From Kordiimonas gwangyangensis DSM 19435 = JCM 12864 (GTDB taxonomy: Bacteria; Pseudomonadota; Alphaproteobacteria; Sphingomonadales; Kordiimonadaceae), in contig NZ_AQXF01000004.1 of assembly GCF_000375545.1 (NCBI RefSeq), forward strand, positions 191,967 through 250,475: 58,509 nt of DNA. Reading direction: 5' to 3'. Below, in pieces: positions 7,352 to 15,476 of the stretch. Positions within the stretch are counted from its first letter, which is position 1; every line of letters starts with the position of its first letter. The notes under the pieces were generated by a model. That model was not told the origin of the DNA and searched no databases. It worked only from the letters and a program-made list of their open reading frames with translations. The translations under genes and the position numbers were made by a program.

Positions 7352-8470
7352 CTACTGTGCTGCGTTCACGAGGTCAGCAAGGGCTGCGAGGTTTTCATCA
7401 TCCGGGAAACGGGTTTTAAAGCTGACGAACTCTGCCTGCGCCTTTGCCGTGAAGCCTTGTTCCATTAGTGCCTGAATAAGGCTGGCCGAATACATCGGGT
7501 GGTCAAAATGCCGGCCCACAGCCTGCATGATCTCAAGCTCCAGGCGCTTGGCGTCCTGCCCTGATGCCAGCTTGTAGCTATAGAAGCCGTAGAGCGCTAG
7601 GTAGTTGAGGTCATAAAGCTCCGGCTCTTTCTTGAGCGCGACATCAATAAGATACGCGCCCGCTGTGCGCGCTTCCTGCACCAGCTTCATGGTCGCCTCA
7701 TCCTTGAAATCGGTGCGGGCGGCAGGTGTCACGCCAAGCTGCACCAGAAGGGCTTCGGCCGCATCCGGCACCGCCATCGGGTTCTGCGCCGTGATCAGCT
7801 TACCGTCCACAGCCACATAGGGCAGCATGGGCGCGTTTTTCACATAGACCGCACCACGTGCTTTCAGCTCATCCTCCAGAAGGAAGGGCAACTCGTCAAT
7901 CACGTCACCACCGAAGGCCTGTTCCTCAAGGTTGGTGAAGCTATTCACCCGCTTGCCCGCAACAAGGAAGCTGCCGTCCGCCAGCTTGACGTTCACCAGC
8001 GCCGCCGGGCCGTGGCATACCGCAGCCACCGGCTTGCCGTGCGCAGCAAAGCTGGTGAGGAAAGCGGTTGTGGCTGCGTGGGTCGGCAGGTCGAACATGG
8101 CACCGTTACCGCCAATCACCAGCACAGCGTCATAATCGCCTGCGTCCGCATCCGCGCTCGCAATCGTGGCAGCCAGCTGCGTGAGCGCAGGGGTGTTGTT
8201 TTTGAAGTCCTGCATGTAGGCGAGGTCGTCTTTTTTGGTGTGCACCAAAAGCGCACCGCCCTTGGGGCTGATCAGGTCTACCGTCACGCCGTTCCGGTGC
8301 AGCACAAGGTAGGCCTGTGCCAGTTCTTCAAGGTCGTAGCCCAGGTTCTCGCGCTCGGGCGTGCCATGGCTTGACACCACAACGGCAACACGCGGCTTGG
8401 CACTATCAGCGAAACCGGGGCTAGAAAGCGTCGCGAAGAGGGCGACGAGCAGGGCAAAAGTGAAACGCAT
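7352..8470 (-). CDS. Secreted DJ-1/PfpI-family protein with helical C-terminal domain
   Basis: 372-residue exported protein (signal peptide ending SSPGFADS). Residues about 25-240 are a DJ-1/PfpI glutamine-amidotransferase-like domain. The nucleophile elbow is AAVCHGPAALVNVKL with the catalytic Cys, and the preceding Glu-containing region and DAVLVIGGNGAMFDLPTH match Hsp31/YhbO-type members. A further 130 residues with helical repeats follow (ALMEQGFTAKAQAEFVSF), which plain DJ-1 proteins lack. Family members act as glyoxalases, deglycases or chaperones. A periplasmic location is unusual and suggests envelope protection. It is tightly linked to the MBL-fold gene. Confidence 0.82.
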   Translation of the reverse strand: MRFTFALLVALFATLSSPGFADSAKPRVAVVVSSHGTPERENLGYDLEELAQAYLVLHRNGVTVDLISPKGGALLVHTKKDDLAYMQDFKNNTPALTQLAATIASADADAGDYDAVLVIGGNGAMFDLPTHAATTAFLTSFAAHGKPVAAVCHGPAALVNVKLADGSFLVAGKRVNSFTNLEEQAFGGDVIDELPFLLEDELKARGAVYVKNAPMLPYVAVDGKLITAQNPMAVPDAAEALLVQLGVTPAARTDFKDEATMKLVQEARTAGAYLIDVALKKEPELYDLNYLALYGFYSYKLASGQDAKRLELEIMQAVGRHFDHPMYSASLIQALMEQGFTAKAQAEFVSFKTRFPDDENLAALADLVNAAQ

Positions 8471-8542
8471 GGGGGTCCTCCATATCTGTCGTTATGGAAT
8501 GACGATAGGGAAGCGCGTGTCGTGACTTTGTGAAGATGACGC

Positions 8543-9814
8543 TCAGGCAGGCTGAAAGTGCAGCACGACGGCAAACTTACCGTCCGTGGCGGCGGTTTCC
8601 ACCCGCCAGCCCATCACGTCGCAGATGCGCTGCACAAGGTATAACCCCTGCCCGAGCCCGCTGCTGTGGCTGCCTTTGCTGTGGCTTGATAGCGGATCAT
8701 CGGGTAGCGGTTCGCCCATGGGGTTGGCGAAAATAATGCACCCCTCGCGCGCCGTGATATCAAGCGCCGGGGCTGCACTGTGGGTGACAGCATTTGTGAG
8801 CAGGTTGTTGATCAGCAGGGTCAACAGGTTGGCGTTTGCCCCCACCGTCAGGCTTGCCGGGATATCGATCGTGAGGTCAAAATCATCCCGGTTCGCGAGG
8901 TCAGGGTGCCGCACCACACAGTTTTCAAGCGCGTGCAGGAACACGACCGGCGCCACCGTCTGGCTTTCCTCGCGCGCGAGGGCGAGAAGCGTGCTTATGG
9001 TTTGCTCAAGCTCCTGCACTGTGGCTTTCAGCTGGGCGGTTTGCTTCTCGCTCAGCTGCGCCTCCCCCACGCATTGCTGGGCAAGGTTTTTGAGGATCGT
9101 TGTGGGTGTCCTGAGCTCATGGCTCACGTCGCGGGTGAAATCAGACTCGCGCTGCAGCATGGCTTTTACATGCAAGAGGCTGCGCTCAATCTCCCGCGCG
9201 AGATAACCGACCTCATTGTCGGGGAAGGATGCGGCAAAACCGGGCTCCAGCTTGTCGACATCAATGGCTTCCACCTGTTCCTTGAGCGCCACCAGCGGCT
9301 TTGAGGCCGCACGCGCCACCGGCCACGCGATGGCGAGCGCAAGGGCACTGAAAAGCGCGAGCACCGCCACAAGCGTGAGCGTGACATAGGGCAGATACTC
9401 GCCGCCCACTTCGAATGCGCCAACATCCGCCACCAGAATGCGCGTGTCGCCCGCCAGTTGGATTTTTCGCAGGTGCCATGTGCCGCCCTCTGGCCCCGGG
9501 AATTCAATACGCGCCGGGTCGCGCAGGTGCTGCTCATATATATCGCCCGGCAGCGCTTCCCAGCTGTCATAAAGGGTCAGGAACTGGGCACGCGGCGGCA
9601 CCAGCTCGCCCGTCGCCCTATAGTGCGTTTCAATATAGCAGGCTTCGTTTTCAACCAGCTTGTTGAACACATTGTCTTCCACCACCCATGAGTAGCCGAG
9701 CAGGAGCAGGCTGTAGCACAGACAGGTGAACAGGGTGAATGCGGCAAAAAGCCGATAAATGCGAGTCCTGATGCTATGCTTCTGCTTCACTGCCTGCATC
9801 CAGTTTGAAACCAA
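8543..9814 (-). CDS. Sensor histidine kinase
   Basis: 423-residue inner-membrane kinase. Two membrane segments (about residues 25-47 and 140-165) flank a short periplasmic sensor region. A HAMP linker follows, then the HisKA box FTRDVSHELRTPTTILKNL with the phospho-accepting His, then an HATPase domain with N-box LLINNLLTNAVTHS and G2 box SGLGQGLYLVQRI. The gene starts inside the end of the response-regulator gene (41-base overlap; 26 bases if the sixth codon ATG is used), so the two are coupled. It is probably tuned to the envelope functions encoded around it. Confidence 0.93.
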   Translation of the reverse strand: MVSNWMQAVKQKHSIRTRIYRLFAAFTLFTCLCYSLLLLGYSWVVEDNVFNKLVENEACYIETHYRATGELVPPRAQFLTLYDSWEALPGDIYEQHLRDPARIEFPGPEGGTWHLRKIQLAGDTRILVADVGAFEVGGEYLPYVTLTLVAVLALFSALALAIAWPVARAASKPLVALKEQVEAIDVDKLEPGFAASFPDNEVGYLAREIERSLLHVKAMLQRESDFTRDVSHELRTPTTILKNLAQQCVGEAQLSEKQTAQLKATVQELEQTISTLLALAREESQTVAPVVFLHALENCVVRHPDLANRDDFDLTIDIPASLTVGANANLLTLLINNLLTNAVTHSAAPALDITAREGCIIFANPMGEPLPDDPLSSHSKGSHSSGLGQGLYLVQRICDVMGWRVETAATDGKFAVVLHFQPA

Positions 9815-10469
9815 TGCCGTGTATGGTTTTGATCATGGCGCTGCCGAACGCCTTATCCACCGCTTTCCTCAGTGTGTAGATGTGCGAACGCAGGGCGTCA
9901 CTATCGGGGAAATCATCGCCCCACACCTTGGCAACCAGCTCATTCCGGCTAACGGCATTGGGGTAGGCGTCGGCAAGTTGGGCGAGGATGGCATAGTCTG
10001 TCGCGCTCAGGTCAATCACTTGCCCCGCGCGGGTGACCAGCCGCTTGCCGGGGTCGATCACCAGGTCACCAATGGTGATGGTGGCGGAGCGGTGGAGCTG
10101 ATGCCGCCGCGCAAGCGCCTGGCACCGCATGGCCACTTCAGCCAGCTCAAACGGCTTGGTGAGATAGTCATCTGCGCCGGCGGCGAATCCCTCCCCCTTG
10201 TCAGCAAGGCTATCGCGCGCGGTCAACATCAGGACCGGCATATTGATGCGCCCCTTTGCCTTGAGCTGCGCGCAGAGGTCAATGCCGTCCGCGTCCGGCA
10301 GCATCAGGTCCAGCACGATCACGTCAAAATCGTGCGCCTCCACAAGCGCGAGCGCCTGCCGCCCGGTGTCGGCATAATCCACCACGAACTGCCGCGCGCT
10401 CAGATAGTCGTGCAGCTGTTCGGCTATGGCGTGATTATCTTCAACAATCAGGACGCGGGTATGGTTCAT
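9774..10469 (-). CDS. OmpR-family response regulator
   Basis: 231 residues. The receiver domain has the acidic pair in VLIVEDNHA, the phospho-acceptor Asp54 in VIVLDLMLPDADG, the conserved Thr in MLTARDSLADK and the Lys in DYLTKPFELAEV. The C-terminal winged helix (residues about 130-225) ends with the typical VSRNELVAKVWG, LRSHIYTLRKAVD and IKTIHGIGFKL. It pairs with the overlapping histidine kinase. A hairpin lies between it and the upstream S41 peptidase gene, so regulation may be partly separate. Confidence 0.95.
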   Translation of the reverse strand: MNHTRVLIVEDNHAIAEQLHDYLSARQFVVDYADTGRQALALVEAHDFDVIVLDLMLPDADGIDLCAQLKAKGRINMPVLMLTARDSLADKGEGFAAGADDYLTKPFELAEVAMRCQALARRHQLHRSATITIGDLVIDPGKRLVTRAGQVIDLSATDYAILAQLADAYPNAVSRNELVAKVWGDDFPDSDALRSHIYTLRKAVDKAFGSAMIKTIHGIGFKLDAGSEAEA

Positions 10470-10497
10470 GTTTATCCTTCTGGCCCAAATGGCGTTC

Positions 10498-10513
10498 GGG
10501 GGCCGAAGCCCCC
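10498..10513 (-). terminator. UUCG-capped hairpin after the S41 peptidase gene
   Basis: On the minus strand: GGGGGC, TTCG loop, GCCCCC. This very stable tetraloop hairpin lies seven bases after the peptidase stop and 29 bases before the response-regulator start. It has no T-run, so it may attenuate or process the transcript and need not stop it fully. Confidence 0.5.
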
Positions 10514-10519
10514 TTCATA

Positions 10520-11923
10520 TCAGCGCTTTTCCGCAATAAGTGCGAGCGCTTTTTCCATTTCCACATCACGGCCCGCCTGCAGGCTTTCCTGCGTGGCGCG
10601 GGTGTAGTGGTCCGGTTTTACCCCGCCGGGCGCCAGTGAGCCGCTGGGGCGAACCAGCATGCGCGTGGTGATATAGGCCCGCAGCTGAGAATGCGGCAGG
10701 TTAAAAAGATTGCCCTGCGCGGTCTGGTTCGCATTGCCGCCGGTTTCCTGCCCCACAAGGGTGGCAAAGCCAAAATCCTTGAGGGTGGAGGCGAACACAA
10801 TGCCTGAGGAATAGGTGACCGGGCTGATCAGCAAATAGGTATCGCCCTTAAACCGTATATCCTCGCCCATCGGGTCGGTCCAGTCGTCCCATTCGGTATC
10901 GATGATGGTGCCCACAGCGCCCTTGTGGTTCATGAAGCCGCGGTTATCGCTGTTCAGCTTCTCGCGCAGGTGTGACACCATACGGAACGGCTTGCCCGCG
11001 ATGTAGCGTGTCAGATACTCGGCGGTGTCGGTGTTGCCGCCAGTGTTCTCCCGTACGTCGATGATGAGCGATGTTGCACCCGCCGCGCGGAAGGCCTTGA
11101 AGGCTTCATCCGCAAAATCCTCGAACCAGTCAGGGTCGACATCAAAATGGCCCACGTGCAGAAGCGCGGTGCTGCCCGGCAGCATGCGGTGGTAGAAATC
11201 TTCGTCCTCTGCCGCGTCCGCACCGACTTCTTCCCAATCATCAAGGTTGGTGACCGCAACGGTGCGTGTGCCTGCACCGTCTTCCAGTTCCATCTCAAAA
11301 TCACCGGCGATGCCATACACTGCCCATGCGTAGATGAAGAAACGTTCGGCCACAAACTGCTTGCGCAGGTATTCCGTCTCGCCGCCCACATAGCGCTGCA
11401 GGTTTTTGGTCAGCTCCGCCGCCGGGATACCGCCGATGGAGACAATACGGCTACCCGCCGCAACCTGACCGCCCGATGCGCTCCGGTAGCCTTCCTTTAT
11501 CAGGATGCGGTCTTCAAGGTCGATATGCACATCAAAGGGGAAGGGCTTGGTGCCCGACGCCTTCAGGGCGTCATATTCCTGATACGGCCATATGAGCATG
11601 GAGTGACCGTCACCAAATTTGTGCGTCAGTTTGCCCACATGGCGGAAAAACTCAAGCCGGGTAAGGGGCGTATCAATCTCCGCCTTGATCTCAGCGACCG
11701 CAGCCTTGAGCGCCGCCTGGTCGGCATAGTCAGCAAGGCTTGGGTGGCGTTCAAGCGCGCCAAAATAGAAGGCGTCCACATCCTCGCGCAGCTCGTCAAC
11801 CGGCAGTTTGGTGCTCATGAGCGCGGGGTCTTCAAGCGGTGGGAAAATTTCAAGGTGCGGTTCCGAACATGCGCCAAGAAGGCATGCAGCGGCCAGCATT
11901 AAAAGTGAGGGTATCCTCGCCAT
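10520..11923 (-). CDS. S41-family peptidase lipoprotein
   Basis: 467-residue lipoprotein (ATG at 11923 with AAAGGAG six bases upstream; a longer in-frame start lacks this). The lipobox is LLGAC at about residue 18. The C-terminal half is the tail-specific protease domain: SLIIDVRENTGGNTDTAEYL, TYLLISPVTYSSGIVFAS with the candidate nucleophile Ser, and GQETGGNANQTAQG. The usual Lys of Ser/Lys CtpA enzymes is not evident at the expected place, so it may use the tricorn/retinoid-binding type of S41 active site. It sits first in the minus-strand run that includes the two-component pair. Confidence 0.85.
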   Translation of the reverse strand: MARIPSLLMLAAACLLGACSEPHLEIFPPLEDPALMSTKLPVDELREDVDAFYFGALERHPSLADYADQAALKAAVAEIKAEIDTPLTRLEFFRHVGKLTHKFGDGHSMLIWPYQEYDALKASGTKPFPFDVHIDLEDRILIKEGYRSASGGQVAAGSRIVSIGGIPAAELTKNLQRYVGGETEYLRKQFVAERFFIYAWAVYGIAGDFEMELEDGAGTRTVAVTNLDDWEEVGADAAEDEDFYHRMLPGSTALLHVGHFDVDPDWFEDFADEAFKAFRAAGATSLIIDVRENTGGNTDTAEYLTRYIAGKPFRMVSHLREKLNSDNRGFMNHKGAVGTIIDTEWDDWTDPMGEDIRFKGDTYLLISPVTYSSGIVFASTLKDFGFATLVGQETGGNANQTAQGNLFNLPHSQLRAYITTRMLVRPSGSLAPGGVKPDHYTRATQESLQAGRDVEMEKALALIAEKR

Positions 11924-12072
11924 CGTAGGCTCCTTTTCCATATTTTGAAGGACCCTCGCACAGGCGATGTGAAGCTTTTGTCAAGGCGAGCAGATGACAG
12001 GCCCATATTGAGGTCAGCCTGTTTTCCTAAGGCTGAAAAGCATGCGCGCTGAGAATTTTTTCGTCGTGAAAT

Positions 12073-12091
12073 CAGGATGATAATCATTATA
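12073..12091. promoter_or_regulatory. Fur-box-like palindrome
   Basis: ATGATAATCATTAT (12077-12090) matches the central 14 bases of the classical 19-bp Fur box; over the 19 positions I count 15 matches. It lies 27 bases before the start codon of the ToxR-like regulator. Iron-dependent repression of that gene is inferred. Confidence 0.5.
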
Positions 12092-12117
12092 CTGCGAGCA
12101 ATGAATTTCTTTGATCC

Positions 12118-13653
12118 ATGCTCTCTAAGGCCCAATGCGTGACCAGATATATCCAGACCGGCGATCTGCAGATTGACCCTCTCGCCGGGCAGGTGTGGCG
12201 GGACGGCGAGGCAGTTAAAATCCGACCGAAAACGTTTGAACTTCTGGTGCTGCTGGTTGAGGCGCGCGGTGCCCTTGTCAGTAAGGAAGAAATCCTCAGC
12301 CGTATTTGGGATGATGTCAGTGTTGACGAGCAGGTGGTGTTTCAATCGGTCAAGGAACTACGCAAGCTCCTTCAGGTAGCCGATGCGATTAAAACCGTGC
12401 CAAGAAAAGGGTATGCTTGGACGCTGCCGGTGGAGGGGTTTCATGAACCCCAAGCGGCAGAGGCGCCAAGGTATTCTTGGACTGTCTGGCACGGCAAGGT
12501 ACGGCGTTTGATACCTGTAGTTTCTTGTCTCGTGATTGCGGTGGTGGCGGCCTTCCTGTTTTTCATGAAGCCCTTGAGCGCCCCTATTCATGCAGGTTCG
12601 GTCATCGTTCTGCCGGTGGCGAATTCGCTAACGGATACGGATCATCGCTGGGTGCGCTATGGCGCAATGGACCACCTTATCCACCGGTTGCCGGTCACCG
12701 ATTCGTACGGTGTCTATCAGGCCGGCGATGTGCTTGACGTAGTGAAGCGCGCGGGTATTGCCAACCAACAATTTAGTCGTGCCGATGTAGCGAAAATCTT
12801 CGCCGTGACGGGTGCTGCGTTGGTTGTTGAAGTCACGCTCGCTGGCACACCGCGCGAGTATCAGATCCTCTACCGGCTTCATGAGCGCGGCGGTATGGAA
12901 AAAGGTGCGCTGCTGACTGACCGCATTGACCTCGGGCTTGATCAGTTGGCCGAGGTTATAACCCAAAGGCTTGGGCAACCCGCACTCGTTGAAGACAGCG
13001 AGTACCAGTCCGATTTTGCCAATGAGATGATTGCGACCGCATTAGAGTTGATGCATGGCGAGGACTTCGCATCGGCTGAGAAATTTCTGGCGGTTGCTGC
13101 GACATCAGAGCCCGACAATATTGTCGCCAAACGGTTGCTCATTCAGGCATTAGTGCATCAGAACAAGTCGGAGGAAGCGCGCCTTGTCTTGGATGAGGCC
13201 TTGCCAAAGGCAGGCGCTTCCGGCAACCGGCACGAACTGTTGCGTCTCAACTATTGGGCGGGCGTCGACAGGATGCGGAACGGCGAATGGGAGGCAGGCC
13301 TCGAATTCCTCGCCAAAGCGACTGTCGAAGGTGAGGCTCTCAAGGAATGGCTCTATCTGGGATATATCGCAGAACTCAGAGGGCATGCACAGCGTGCCAT
13401 GGGGAACCTGACCGAGGCAGTAAACCTCTATGAGGAAGCGATTGACTTCCACAAGGTTATCCAGTGTCCCTATGGGCAGGCGCTTGGTCACCTGAACCTC
13501 GCACGTATCTGGTTCGATCTTGGCGAAGTGTCTACATCGCGTGGGCATGCTGATGAAGCGGTTCAACTCATCGAAAGCCGTGAGCTACACTCCCTCGAGC
13601 AGGAGGCTGCTGCATGGGTGGCCAGCCTGAACGAGAAAACGGTAATGCCGTGA
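12118..13653 (+). CDS. Membrane-anchored ToxR/CadC-like regulator with TPR-like C-terminus
   Basis: 511-residue protein. Residues about 10-100 form an OmpR-type winged helix (GDLQIDPLAGQVWRDGEAVK, RPKTFELLVLLVEARGALVS, VFQSVKELRKLL, IKTVPRKGYAW) without a receiver domain. One membrane span follows (RRLIPVVSCLVIAVVAAFLF), then a periplasmic part. Its last 220 residues are TPR-like helical repeats (FASAEKFLAVAATSEPDN, AMGNLTEAVNLYEEAIDF). This is the one-component, membrane-bound transcription factor layout of ToxR/CadC. A Fur-box-like site precedes it. The downstream amidohydrolase gene follows 134 bases on and is its likely partner or target. Confidence 0.85.
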   Translation: MLSKAQCVTRYIQTGDLQIDPLAGQVWRDGEAVKIRPKTFELLVLLVEARGALVSKEEILSRIWDDVSVDEQVVFQSVKELRKLLQVADAIKTVPRKGYAWTLPVEGFHEPQAAEAPRYSWTVWHGKVRRLIPVVSCLVIAVVAAFLFFMKPLSAPIHAGSVIVLPVANSLTDTDHRWVRYGAMDHLIHRLPVTDSYGVYQAGDVLDVVKRAGIANQQFSRADVAKIFAVTGAALVVEVTLAGTPREYQILYRLHERGGMEKGALLTDRIDLGLDQLAEVITQRLGQPALVEDSEYQSDFANEMIATALELMHGEDFASAEKFLAVAATSEPDNIVAKRLLIQALVHQNKSEEARLVLDEALPKAGASGNRHELLRLNYWAGVDRMRNGEWEAGLEFLAKATVEGEALKEWLYLGYIAELRGHAQRAMGNLTEAVNLYEEAIDFHKVIQCPYGQALGHLNLARIWFDLGEVSTSRGHADEAVQLIESRELHSLEQEAAAWVASLNEKTVMP

Positions 13654-13787
13654 AACCAAGGCATCAGGCCGGAATTTCAGAATTTTTCAGAAGATTTCAT
13701 TGGCGCGATCCACACGTCGCTCGCATCTGTTCAGCACCCATCGGCGCAATCGTTGCGCCTTCATGCAAAACAAAAAATGGTGCTGAA

Positions 13788-15323
13788 ATGCAAAAACACC
13801 TGTTTGGTACTACACGACGTTTCACGAGGAAAACCCTGACAACACTGACCTGTGCTCTTGCGCTTTCCGCAGGCGCGGATGCGCAATCAGGTAGTACTCA
13901 AGACCAAAAGATCGCCTTTGTCGGTGCGACGGTTGTGAGCCCGCATCTTGCTTCGCCGATTGAAGATGCGGTCGTTTTGGTGCGTGGCGGCAAGATTGAA
14001 GCGGTTGGTCCCGCCTCGCTTGCAGTCGGTGAAGACTATGAGACCATCAACCTTGAGGGGCGTTACGTCGCCCCCGGTCTGATTGACGCCCACATGCATT
14101 TCTTCCAATCTGCCAGCGCCTTCACGCGACCGGATAGCTTCGACTTCAGCCAGATAAAGCCCTACAAGGATGACCGAGTCTGGGTTGAAAACCATATCGC
14201 TGACACAGCGACCCGCTATTTGATGAGTGGTGTCACCGCTGTCGCTGATATGTGCGGGCCGTCCCTCAACTATAAAGTCCGCGCTGAGGCCCGTGCATCG
14301 TCCTTTATGCCGACGGTGGCTACGGCTGGCGCCTGCATAGCAAGCTTTGGCGCGCCGGTGCTTGACTTGCAAGATGGGGACCCGGTTTTCCAGCATGCCA
14401 CATCAGCCGAGGCGGCTGTTGCTTTTGTGCGTGAGCAGCTTGCCCTCAAACCGGATATGATAAAAATCATCTGGTCTCCGGACGGTGGTGAAACACCGCA
14501 GCAGCTCTTCAATCTGTTTGAACATGCAATCAGGCTCGCGCAAAACGAAGGCATTCCGGTTGCCGTACATGCCACTGATCTCGCGAACGCCAAAATGGCG
14601 GTCCGCGCCGGTGCAAGCATTCTGGTGCACGGCGTGATGACGGAAGCCATTGATGACGAGTTTATCGCGCTCGTCAAACAGCACAATGTGGTCTATGTGC
14701 CGACCCTCGCCGTTCACGGCAAGATGGGGGCAGTGGCGCGTGATGACCTTACTTTTTCCTCACATGAGCACAAGTTGGCGCATCCCGATATTCTGGCCAG
14801 CTTTGACACTGCTGCGGCACAGCCTGAGAAGGCTGGCATGATGGTGCAGATGATCCGCAAATATATGCCCTATGTGGACGCGGGTGCTGCGGACGTCGCC
14901 AAGCTTTCACCGCAAGAACAAGCTATTGTTGGCCAGCTCCGAGGGTTTTTCTCACGCCAATTGACGCTCATCCAGCGGGCAAACCTAAAGCGCATGTATG
15001 ACGCGGGCGTTACCCTTGCGCTTGGTACCGACGCTGGCAACCCGGGTGTGGTGCACGGGGCGTCCATGCTGACCGAGATGACAGAATGGCAGCATGCTGG
15101 CCTGCCGCTTCCCACTATTTTTAAAGCAGCGACCTTGAACGGCGCAAAGGTCATGAAGATGGAAGCGTTCATGGGCTCCATCGAGGTGGGGAAATGGGCA
15201 GATTTCATGGTGCTGGACGCCAACCCGCTAAAATCGCTTGAAAGCTATTCGTCGGTTGCGGGTGTCGTGAAACACGGCAGCTATATGAGTGCGGCGCAAT
15301 TGACGGACCGTCTTGAGGAATAG
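13788..15323 (+). CDS. Secreted metal-dependent amidohydrolase
   Basis: 511 residues from the ATG at 13788; the frame is open 58 codons upstream but those codons overlap the previous gene and would bury the signal peptide (ends ALSAGADAQ). The amidohydrolase barrel has the first metal site APGLIDAHMHFFQS, a Lys in DMIKIIWSPDGG, two His-bearing strands (IPVAVHATDLAN, ASILVHGVMTE) and the catalytic Asp in LALGTDAGNPGVVHG. These match the imidazolonepropionase/Xaa-Pro-type branch of the superfamily, which hydrolyses cyclic amides or peptides. Exact substrate unknown. A strong terminator follows. Confidence 0.88.
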   Translation: MQKHLFGTTRRFTRKTLTTLTCALALSAGADAQSGSTQDQKIAFVGATVVSPHLASPIEDAVVLVRGGKIEAVGPASLAVGEDYETINLEGRYVAPGLIDAHMHFFQSASAFTRPDSFDFSQIKPYKDDRVWVENHIADTATRYLMSGVTAVADMCGPSLNYKVRAEARASSFMPTVATAGACIASFGAPVLDLQDGDPVFQHATSAEAAVAFVREQLALKPDMIKIIWSPDGGETPQQLFNLFEHAIRLAQNEGIPVAVHATDLANAKMAVRAGASILVHGVMTEAIDDEFIALVKQHNVVYVPTLAVHGKMGAVARDDLTFSSHEHKLAHPDILASFDTAAAQPEKAGMMVQMIRKYMPYVDAGAADVAKLSPQEQAIVGQLRGFFSRQLTLIQRANLKRMYDAGVTLALGTDAGNPGVVHGASMLTEMTEWQHAGLPLPTIFKAATLNGAKVMKMEAFMGSIEVGKWADFMVLDANPLKSLESYSSVAGVVKHGSYMSAAQLTDRLEE

Positions 15324-15354
15324 CTATTCCTGCCTCTGCAAGTGCACCGAAAAC

Positions 15355-15387
15355 ATCGGCTGGCGGACTGCGCCAGCCGATTTTCTG
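15355..15387 (+). terminator. Rho-independent terminator after the amidohydrolase gene
   Basis: ATCGGCTGGCG (15355-15365), loop GACTG, CGCCAGCCGAT (15371-15381), then TTTCTGTTTT. The stem is a perfect 11 bp with a T-rich tail. Confidence 0.85.
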
Positions 15388-15420
15388 TTTTCGGCCGCTC
15401 ATCAAGCGGTACCTTCGGAA

Positions 15421-15450
15421 TGATCTGACCTTCCAAATGCGACGTATCCA
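15421..15450 (+). promoter_or_regulatory. RpoE/ChrR-type promoter candidate
   Basis: TGATCT (15421-15426), 18 bases, TATCCA (15445-15450). This agrees with the TGATCC-N18-TA pattern of the singlet-oxygen sigma factor known from Rhodobacter. It lies 27 bases before the first gene of the photooxidative-stress operon. Confidence 0.5.
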
Positions 15451-15476
15451 AATCTACACGCTTTTGGAGATCATCC

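Noticed and set aside
6338-7468. 376-codon plus-strand frame opposite the MBL-fold gene
   Set aside because: Antisense shadow in high-GC DNA; the minus-strand gene has a signal peptide and clear family motifs.
9774-9814. Frameshift between regulator and kinase genes
   Set aside because: Both proteins are full length; the short overlap is normal translational coupling.
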